Source of the DNA: Veillonella sp.
GTDB taxonomy: Bacteria; Bacillota; Negativicutes; Veillonellales; Veillonellaceae
NCBI RefSeq assembly: GCF_019414865.1
Contig: NZ_DXLG01000052.1
Location: forward strand, 1-10,700
DNA: 10,700 nt
Direction: 5' to 3'
The translations under genes were made by a program, and so were the position numbers. Below the pieces are notes generated by a model that worked only from the letters and a program-made list of their open reading frames with translations, was not told the DNA's origin and did no database searches. Shown here in pieces: positions 6,009 to 10,700 of this stretch; position 1 is the stretch's first letter; the number at the start of each line of letters is the position of its first letter.

Positions 6009-6407
6009 CTAGAACGGGATGTTTTCGTCATCGCCGCCTGTACTGAAACTATCAAAATTGGACCCACCTTCGAAAGAATTAGTATTCATATCAAGGGATT
6101 GGCCCACAAAGTTCGCTACTACTTCAGTAACGTACCGTTTTTGACCGTCCTGAGTCTCGTAAGAACGAGTTTGCAAACGACCTTCTACAAAGCAACGACT
6201 GCCTTTACGAAGATTGCCTGCCGCTTCACCAAGTTTACCCCATGCAACGCAGTTGATGAAAGCAGTTTGTTCTTTCGTCTCATTTGTTGTGGAATCAATA
6301 TAGGTGTTAGTTGCAGCTACTGTGAAAGTTGCTACCGCACGACCAGTTTTGGTATAGCGTACTTCAGGATCACGAGCTAAATTACCTAGAATTTGTACAG
6401 AGTTCAT
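6009..6407 (-). CDS. ssb: Single-stranded DNA-binding protein
   Basis: A 132-residue SSB. The N-terminal OB-fold starts M-N-S-V-Q-I-L-G-N-L-A-R-D-P-E-V-R and includes F-I-N-C-V-A-W-G-K-L-G-E and V-E-G-R-L-Q-T-R-S-Y (about 1-105). A short serine/glycine-rich linker leads to the acidic tip D-D-E-N-I-P-F, the docking tail for replication and repair proteins. It is somewhat short but complete, because the tail is intact. ATG 6407 has GGAGG a few bases upstream. It lies between rpsF and rpsR, the classic arrangement in Firmicutes-like genomes, where it is the main chromosomal SSB. Co-transcription with both ribosomal genes is expected. Confidence 0.97.
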   Translation of the reverse strand: MNSVQILGNLARDPEVRYTKTGRAVATFTVAATNTYIDSTTNETKEQTAFINCVAWGKLGEAAGNLRKGSRCFVEGRLQTRSYETQDGQKRYVTEVVANFVGQSLDMNTNSFEGGSNFDSFSTGGDDENIPF

Positions 6408-6426
6408 GTTTTCCTCCAGGCTTTAA

Positions 6427-6711
6427 TTATGCTTCGTGTTTTACAATTAGATGTCTTAGGACTTCATCGTTGATTTTCAATACACGATCGATTTCTTTGA
6501 TTTCAGCAGGTGCTGCTTCAAAGTTTATCAATACATAGAAACCGTCAGTGAATTTCTTCACAGCGTAAGCAAGACGACGCTTGCCCCAACGATCTACCTT
6601 TTCTACTGTGCCGCCTACACGAGCAATTAAAGCTTCTACTTTTTCAATAACAGCATTAGTTGCTTCCTCTTCAGCTGGTTTCACAATAAACATGACTTCG
6701 TATTTGTTCAT
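6427..6711 (-). CDS. rpsF: 30S ribosomal protein S6
   Basis: A 94-residue S6 protein. It starts M-N-K-Y-E-V-M-F-I-V-K-P, has the K-V-D-R-W-G-K-R-R-L-A-Y segment (about 59-70) and F-Y-V-L-I-N-F, and ends in R-H-L-I-V-K, all typical. S6 pairs with S18 on the 30S platform. ATG 6711 has the very strong ribosome site AGGAGGTGA (6718-6726). It is the first gene of rpsF-ssb-rpsR, 19 bases before ssb. The hairpin leader just upstream could mediate feedback by the S6:S18 complex. Confidence 0.97.
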   Translation of the reverse strand: MNKYEVMFIVKPAEEEATNAVIEKVEALIARVGGTVEKVDRWGKRRLAYAVKKFTDGFYVLINFEAAPAEIKEIDRVLKINDEVLRHLIVKHEA

Positions 6712-6725
6712 ACAAAATCACCTCC

Positions 6726-6770
6726 TCTTTCGGACTAATGCCCCTATCGACACATAGGGGTAGGAAGTGC
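6726..6770 (-). promoter_or_regulatory. rpsF leader hairpin, candidate S6:S18 autoregulatory site
   Basis: In the rpsF leader CCCCTAT (6760-6754) pairs with ATAGGGG (6747-6741) around GTGTCG. The stem can extend through CTA/TAG after a CAT bulge. On its 3' side lies TCCG (CCG at 6733-6731), then GAAAG, which could pair with CTTC further out. Known S6:S18 leader motifs have a hairpin flanked by a stem with a bulged CCG. Here the CCG lies 4 bases from the Shine-Dalgarno, so bound protein could block translation. The fit to the consensus was made by eye. Confidence 0.5.
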
Positions 6771-6791
6771 TTACCATCAATAAGCCTTACT

Positions 6792-6820
6792 ATTATAACC
6801 TAAAAAAAGAATGAAAGCAA
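6792..6820 (-). promoter_or_regulatory. Promoter of the rpsF-ssb-rpsR operon
   Basis: On the minus strand TTGCTT (6820-6815) and TATAAT (6797-6792) are separated by 17 bases. Transcription would begin near 6785, leaving about 74 bases of leader that contain the hairpin at 6726-6770. The -35 lies in the 3' stem arm of the neighbouring gene's terminator, and the terminator's T-tract is the promoter spacer. Confidence 0.75.
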
Positions 6821-6847
6821 GAGCACAAATTTAAGCCCTTGCTTTCA
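6801..6847 (-). terminator. Terminator of the efflux gene
   Basis: TGAAAGCAAG (minus strand 6847-6838 arm and its mate at 6821-6812) forms a perfect 10-bp stem with a 16-base loop. It is followed on the minus strand by TTCTTTTTTT (6810-6801). It begins a few bases after the stop at 6854 and ends the Bcr/CflA-type gene. It overlaps the rpsF promoter. Confidence 0.88.
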
Positions 6848-6853
6848 CCAATA

Positions 6854-8038
6854 TTATATGCGATTATATTTTTCATCTTCAGGAAAAGCGATAATGGCAC
6901 AAATAATAACAAACAAAGTTATTACCCCCATCATAGGGTCTGCCGAATCATTTGGTAAGAAGGTAAGGATCAACGATGATACAATGCCACTACCATATTG
7001 CATGGCACCTAGGAGTGCCGCCCCAGAGCCAGCCATTCTGCCAGCTCTATCTAATGCTAAGGCATTTGTTACAGCTGCAATGATACCATTCATGGAGAAG
7101 AATAAAAAACAGCCAATAACGATTAACCACAGGGAATGATAGCCTATGATTATCAACCCCATTACAACAGATACACAAATAGCAGCAAATAATGTAGCAT
7201 ATCGCAATAATCTATCGAGGCGTATAGCACTTACAATACGACGATTAATAGCACTTAGTAACATTACGCCAATAATATTGACAGAAAAGAGATAGCCAAA
7301 GTATTCCTTTGGAACTCCATAAACATCAATATATACATAAGGAGAACCCGTTAGGAACGCATAGATAGCAATATAAAAAGAGCTAACACATAGTGTATAT
7401 TTCATAAAGCCTTTATTACGTAGTAAAATCCAATAATTATTATAGGTATGACCTATAGACTTTTTACTACGCTTCTCTACAGGATGTGTTTCAGGAATGA
7501 CTAATACGGCAATGAGCATTAAAATGCCGATAGCAACTAATAACCAAAAGATTGAATGCCAAGTATACCACACAAGTAGATGCCCTGCTAGCATCGGCCC
7601 TGCAATAGGCGCTATGGCCATAACAATAGCTAAGGTAGATAACATTTTAGCAGCTTCAGTCCGACCATATAAGTCACGAATCATAGCCCGTGATAACATA
7701 GGTCCTACGCAAGCACCAAATGCTTGGAACACGCGCCAAGCCAGCAACTCCATCATGGATGAACTCAATGCACACCCCACAGAACCAATGATAAATAAAA
7801 CTACCCCCATAATAAGCGGCTTCTTACGTCCAATTTTATCGCTAACGGCGCCCCAGAAAAGTTGGGCTAGCGCAAAACCTATTAAGAAACCAGTCAACGT
7901 TAGCTCCGCATCACCATTAAGATCTCGCCCCATCTCAGGCATGGCAGGTAAATAAATATCCGTCGACAATGACGTAAACGCCATCAATGCACTTAATATA
8001 GAAGTAAAAAGCCATCCTTTATTGCTAATCGTCAGCAT
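6854..8038 (-). CDS. Bcr/CflA-type multidrug efflux MFS transporter
   Basis: A 394-residue, roughly 12-helix major facilitator protein of the DHA1 drug:H+ antiporter group. S-T-D-I-Y-L-P-A-M-P (25-34) is the Bcr/CflA-type signature in helix 1. G63-A-V-S-D67-K-I-G-R71-K-K is the cytoplasmic motif A between helices 2 and 3, and A-P-I-A-G-P-M-L-A-G is the antiporter motif C in helix 5. A charged loop H-P-V-E-K-R-S-K-K-S near 185-195 separates the two halves. The family exports drugs such as bicyclomycin or chloramphenicol, or small metabolites; the substrate cannot be told from sequence. ATG 8038 has a weak ribosome site (AAAGTGG). It is monocistronic, with its own terminator at 6801-6847 and an extended -10 promoter at 8088-8096. 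Confidence 0.9.
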   Translation of the reverse strand: MLTISNKGWLFTSILSALMAFTSLSTDIYLPAMPEMGRDLNGDAELTLTGFLIGFALAQLFWGAVSDKIGRKKPLIMGVVLFIIGSVGCALSSSMMELLAWRVFQAFGACVGPMLSRAMIRDLYGRTEAAKMLSTLAIVMAIAPIAGPMLAGHLLVWYTWHSIFWLLVAIGILMLIAVLVIPETHPVEKRSKKSIGHTYNNYWILLRNKGFMKYTLCVSSFYIAIYAFLTGSPYVYIDVYGVPKEYFGYLFSVNIIGVMLLSAINRRIVSAIRLDRLLRYATLFAAICVSVVMGLIIIGYHSLWLIVIGCFLFFSMNGIIAAVTNALALDRAGRMAGSGAALLGAMQYGSGIVSSLILTFLPNDSADPMMGVITLFVIICAIIAFPEDEKYNRI

Positions 8039-8087
8039 AAAGACACCACTTTCATGTAAAATCGCACTATAAAATGTATGTATTTAA

Positions 8088-8096
8088 ATTATATCA
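8088..8096 (-). promoter_or_regulatory. Extended -10 promoter of the efflux gene
   Basis: Minus-strand TGA-TATAAT (8096-8088) is a perfect -10 hexamer with TGN extension. The -35 position (TATAGC near 8116) is poor. The start would be near 8081, giving a leader of about 42 bases. Its existence suggests the efflux gene need not depend on read-through from the structured RNA upstream. Confidence 0.5.
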
Positions 8097-8137
8097 AAAA
8101 CAATGTTAATGCTATATGGTTTTGATATTTTTTCAAC

Positions 8138-8162
8138 AAAAAAGCGTAGTAAAATACTACGC
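8138..8162 (-). terminator. Second terminator of the 8.1-8.3 kb region
   Basis: GCGTAGTA (plus 8144-8151) and TACTACGC (8155-8162) make a perfect 8-bp stem with a 3-base loop. It is followed on the minus strand by TTTTTT (8143-8138). It lies after the terminator at 8176-8224 and before the efflux promoter, so it insulates the efflux gene from upstream transcription. Confidence 0.85.
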
Positions 8163-8175
8163 CCAAAATAGAGTA

Positions 8176-8290
8176 AAGATAAAAGCCTAACGCAATAAAG
8201 TATAAAAATACTCGCACGCTAGGCAATCCTCTTAAAACTGTTTATAAGATGAGCCTAACGCTACCACATGTTGATGGCTCTCCTTTTTCT
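8176..8290 (-). ncRNA. Candidate structured RNA or attenuator with alternative hairpins
   Basis: Minus-strand TATAAT at 8298-8293 could start an RNA near 8286. Its 3' hairpin pairs GCCTAGCG (8224-8217) with CGTTAGGC (8192-8185), contains an inner AGTAT/ATACT stem, and ends in TTTTATC, as a terminator would. The sequence GCGTTAGGC is also present upstream (8261-8253) and can pair with the same GCCTAGCG, which would prevent that terminator. A further GAGCC (8280-8276) can pair with GGCTC (8255-8251), masking the upstream copy. I recognise no known riboswitch class. Alternatives are the 3' untranslated region of the beta-CASP operon or a free-standing small RNA. Confidence 0.45.
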
Positions 8291-8292
8291 TT

Positions 8293-8298
8293 ATTATA
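8293..8298 (-). promoter_or_regulatory. Candidate -10 element of the structured RNA
   Basis: A perfect minus-strand TATAAT lies directly after the beta-CASP gene. The -35 position (TCGAAG near 8321) is poor. The element sits between the arms of an 8-bp inverted repeat, TGTTGATG (8309-8302) and CATCAACA (8276-8269), which could be an operator or an RNA stem. Confidence 0.35.
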
Positions 8299-8325
8299 CA
8301 ACATCAACAAAATTTCTTCGAAAAT

Positions 8326-9501
8326 TTATATGATAAATGGCTCATTATCATTAACGATATACACATTTCTATTAGGTACTAATGCCTCTAATCTCTCAGG
8401 ATTATCAGTGTGAACCGGAATAATAACGTCAGGATTAACTAATTCTATAAACTTAATCAAATCATCTTTAGACACATGACCACTGGCATGACATATATAG
8501 GTTGGGTAAGTCTCTAACAAAGCTTTCAATGCTAGGTTTTCTTCAATATATCCTGTCCACATAGAATATATTATACGTACATCATCTTTAGGGAACTCTT
8601 TTATGTGAGAAATATGATTTTCTGTTGCTCTTACTAAACATACAAAGCCGTTATCCATATAGTATTTAGGATATTTGCCTTTATCAAGAACTAGCGGACT
8701 ATCATGTCTACGATACAAAGAACTTTCATAATATACATTATTAACCACAGTATCTAATATTCTTTTCTGATATGCATCACAAATTAGTACTTTATCAGTC
8801 GGCATATTCTGCCAAATCCCCATAATACGGTCAATATTCGTAGATGAACATATAACGAAAACATATTTTCCATCTTGGATATACGAATAAATATCCTCTA
8901 ACACAGCAGCTTCAGATATACCATCATTAACACCACGAGATACTAATGTTCCCTCTGTAATTAATACATCAACCTCACCTATATAGGTTTTAACTAATTT
9001 CTCTACTATATGACTACGCAACCCATGCATCCGGAAATCACCTGTATATAAGACACGTTTACCTTCTGCTTCAATGACAAACATATAACTATCCACAGCA
9101 CTATGGTCGATAACCAAAGGTCTAATATGTATATTTCCAATAGTGAAGGCTTCGCCTCCACGAAATGTATTTGCACCTAACAAACGTAAATATAAATCTT
9201 TATCTTGATGTTCAGTTGCTATCATAGCCACTTCCTTACTCAGTTTCCCCATATATAATGGTATTTCTGGTAATGCAGAGGTTAGTTGTCCTAAGTGATC
9301 TATATGATAATGAGAAATCACAATACCGTCACAATCCGGCATCCCTTTTGTAACACCGTCTATATCTAAATTTATAGGTATGTACTTTTCATCTAAACTT
9401 AATTCGTTACCAAAGTCCAATATAATACGAGTAGATGCTGTACTTATTTCTATGGCACTGCCACCAATCTGATGAGTGCCACGATGGATAATTATATTCA
9501 T
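8326..9501 (-). CDS. RNase J-like beta-CASP metallo-hydrolase
   Basis: A 391-residue metallo-beta-lactamase-fold protein of RNase J-like build. The zinc motif S-H64-Y-H66-I-D68-H69 is intact, followed by H133-S-A-V-D-S (RNase J-like) and T-G-D155-F. The beta-CASP insert shows T-E183-G-T (motif A), H-A-S-G-H342 (motif B) and P-V-H364-T-D (motif C). All catalytic positions are present, so a metal-dependent nuclease acting on RNA, or possibly DNA, is expected. It is much shorter than house-keeping RNase J (about 550 residues) and lacks that enzyme's C-terminal domain, so it is likely an accessory member. ATG 9501 follows the nuclease gene's stop by 2 bases, with AAAGG upstream: a tight operon. 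Substrate unknown. Confidence 0.82.
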   Translation of the reverse strand: MNIIIHRGTHQIGGSAIEISTASTRIILDFGNELSLDEKYIPINLDIDGVTKGMPDCDGIVISHYHIDHLGQLTSALPEIPLYMGKLSKEVAMIATEHQDKDLYLRLLGANTFRGGEAFTIGNIHIRPLVIDHSAVDSYMFVIEAEGKRVLYTGDFRMHGLRSHIVEKLVKTYIGEVDVLITEGTLVSRGVNDGISEAAVLEDIYSYIQDGKYVFVICSSTNIDRIMGIWQNMPTDKVLICDAYQKRILDTVVNNVYYESSLYRRHDSPLVLDKGKYPKYYMDNGFVCLVRATENHISHIKEFPKDDVRIIYSMWTGYIEENLALKALLETYPTYICHASGHVSKDDLIKFIELVNPDVIIPVHTDNPERLEALVPNRNVYIVNDNEPFII

Positions 9502-9503
9502 AC

Positions 9504-10571
9504 TTAACCTTTACTAGGAATAGTTAGTAATGTCTCTGCTTGATATAATCGATCTAATTTTCTAGACCAACCTTTTATATTAGTTGGATAAGAAGATTTA
9601 CTATCTGTATCAACACGCAATACAACAAATCGAATTTGTTTTAAATGAGGCTCTTGTGCCAAGATTTCTTCACATAAAGTTTGTAACCCCTTACGTTTAC
9701 TAGAATCAATTAATTCTTTACATTCTTTAAACTGTTGTGACACAACAGTTTTGGATGGATACCTAGGATTATTAGGTTTATTTGGATCAATACGAAGCAT
9801 CAAATTAGTTTCTGCTCCACCGCCATCTTTGGTACAAGATTTTTCATCAAATAAAACGACTAACTCTGCTTTATTCGTATGTTCATATCCAGGTAATTTC
9901 TTTAGCTGCTGTATACCATCATGGCCAACAGCAGAATTAATCTGTTTTATATCTAGCAGCCTATAATATGTATAAGCTTCTAAAACGCATCGTAGTAAAG
10001 TTTCCTCACTGCCAGATGGACGATATTTTAATTCAATGACAGAATAACATTTATCATCAGTGTTATAACCTAATAAATCTATTTTCCCATAAGAATCATT
10101 TCGTGTCTCTTTTAATGGTGTTTGATAATCAAAGATATAGCCTAATCCAGCAACTTCACGTTGATAAAACAATAACTTCGCTAAAATTTCCTCTTTTCTA
10201 TTTGTTCCTTGTAACTTTTCCATCTCTACTTTTTCAGAAGGAGTATGAGCTGTATCAAAGTGATTTGGTCGTACCGGAGCTAATTCTTTCCAAGATTGTA
10301 AAAGATTTTTTGATAAAAGCGCACTTGAAATAATTTCACTATAACGATTCTTATCTTCTTGCTTCTCTCCATTTGCATAGCCTTTGTAATTTACAATAGA
10401 AGCCTTATAAAAATTTGCTGCAAATTGTTTTACTTCACTACTATTATCTCCTTGCTGTCCTTGTTTTTTATCATTCTTATTTTGACCAAAAATAGTTTTA
10501 AACTCATTAATTTTATCTTTTCGATTAATACTCTCACAAATTATTTCGTATATCTCTTTACAATTGAACAT
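9504..10571 (-). CDS. PD-(D/E)XK nuclease-like protein
   Basis: A 355-residue soluble protein of no family I can name. A compact PD-(D/E)XK-type core is visible: a helix with E128 (K-E-E-I-L-A-K-L-L), then G-K-I-D165-L-L-G, then V-I-E180-L-K182-Y, and a following helix V-L-E-A-Y-T-Y-Y-R-L-L that resembles the Q/E-x-x-x-Y helix of this fold. The D...E-x-K spacing fits a metal-dependent nuclease. The first ~120 residues are polar, with a Lys/Gln/Asn-rich stretch near 30-45, and the last ~130 have no motif I recognise. I chose ATG 10571 because GGGGGA lies 7-8 bases upstream; an in-frame GTG (10586) would add five residues. The gene is visibly AT-rich compared with the nifB region. First gene of a two-gene operon. 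Confidence 0.72.
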   Translation of the reverse strand: MFNCKEIYEIICESINRKDKINEFKTIFGQNKNDKKQGQQGDNSSEVKQFAANFYKASIVNYKGYANGEKQEDKNRYSEIISSALLSKNLLQSWKELAPVRPNHFDTAHTPSEKVEMEKLQGTNRKEEILAKLLFYQREVAGLGYIFDYQTPLKETRNDSYGKIDLLGYNTDDKCYSVIELKYRPSGSEETLLRCVLEAYTYYRLLDIKQINSAVGHDGIQQLKKLPGYEHTNKAELVVLFDEKSCTKDGGGAETNLMLRIDPNKPNNPRYPSKTVVSQQFKECKELIDSSKRKGLQTLCEEILAQEPHLKQIRFVVLRVDTDSKSSYPTNIKGWSRKLDRLYQAETLLTIPSKG

Positions 10572-10635
10572 TATAAATTCCCCCACAATAACAACTTACC
10601 TACTACATATAATTGCTTAAAATGATCTGTATCTT

Positions 10636-10654
10636 ACACAAAGTATTATTGTGT
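10636..10654. repeat. Operator-like palindrome at the nuclease operon start
   Basis: ACACAA (10636-10641) and TTGTGT (10649-10654) are inverted 6-bp arms with 7 bases between them. They sit just downstream of the two candidate -10 sites, where a repressor would block initiation. No specific regulator recognised. Confidence 0.4.
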
Positions 10655-10657
10655 TTT

Positions 10658-10697
10658 ATTATAAATTCATTATATCAACAGCCATTTTATGAGTAAA
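10658..10697 (-). promoter_or_regulatory. Promoter of the nuclease/beta-CASP operon
   Basis: Minus-strand TGA-TATAAT (10677-10669) has TTTACT (10697-10692, four of six bases matching the consensus) 17 bases upstream. A second TATAAT follows at 10663-10658. The leader to the ATG at 10571 would be about 90 bases. Confidence 0.55.
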
Positions 10698-10700
10698 TGG
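10682..10700. repeat. Inverted repeat at the window edge
   Basis: CCATTT (10682-10687) and AAATGG (10695-10700) flank TATGAGT. It overlaps the -35 of the nuclease operon promoter. It may extend past the window, so its role cannot be judged. Confidence 0.35.

Noticed and set aside
7497..7955. Plus-strand frame of 152 codons
   Set aside because: It is antisense to the well-defined efflux transporter and has the biased composition of a complement of membrane helices.
8232..8267. Eleven-codon frame from GTG 8267 to TAA in the structured RNA
   Set aside because: The start is a GTG 12 bases from the Shine-Dalgarno and the peptide has no features. The ATG-TGG-TAG is better placed.
10689..10700. 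Plus-strand ATG near the window end
   Set aside because: No ribosome site precedes it and it is only four codons before the edge.
1..10700. CRISPR arrays, tRNA or rRNA genes, insertion sequences, integrase or attachment sites
   Set aside because: No regularly spaced repeats, cloverleaf-like sequences, transposase frames or flanking target duplications were seen on either strand.

Overview
The window looks like a stretch of a Negativicutes chromosome, most likely Veillonella. The basis is overall composition, family-level resemblance of the proteins and the rpsF-ssb-rpsR order. This is inference from reading, not a database match. Nearly all genes are on the minus strand; the one complete plus-strand gene is a cysteine desulfurase-like enzyme at 1598-2755.

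Layout, left to right. (1) 1-149: probable last codons of a plus-strand gene, then a hairpin terminator. (2) 150-2755: a selenium/sulfur handling module. A Se/S-carrier-like small protein (DUF3343) and a YedE-type selenium transporter form a minus-strand pair, divergent from a class V aminotransferase of the EF2568-like type. A UUCG-capped terminator separates it from the next block. (3) 2824-5319: a tight minus-strand operon, in transcription order a Tat-exported ModA-like binding protein, a polyferredoxin membrane protein of the NapH/NosR type, and a stand-alone NifB-type radical SAM enzyme. No nitrogenase genes or ABC transporter partners are visible. (4) 5338-5738: a 400-bp gap with promoter-like signals and the rpsR terminator. 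(5) 5739-6711: the conserved rpsF-ssb-rpsR operon with a hairpin leader that may be an S6:S18 autoregulatory site. Its promoter overlaps the terminator of the neighbouring gene. (6) 6854-8038: a Bcr/CflA-type drug efflux protein. (7) 8039-8325: a structured non-coding region with two tandem terminators and repeated arms that could form alternative hairpins. (8) 8326-10571: an AT-richer two-gene operon made of a PD-(D/E)XK nuclease-like protein and an RNase J-like beta-CASP metallo-hydrolase, preceded by a promoter and a small palindrome.

The selenium block resembles the accessory set known around selenium-dependent molybdenum hydroxylases, and the adjacent ModA-like/NifB-like block hints at metal-sulfur cofactor work. 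A functional link between the two is only inference. The best candidates for something undescribed are the nuclease plus beta-CASP pair (possible defence or nucleic-acid processing system), the orphan NifB/polyferredoxin/Tat-binding-protein trio, and the switch-like RNA at 8176-8290.
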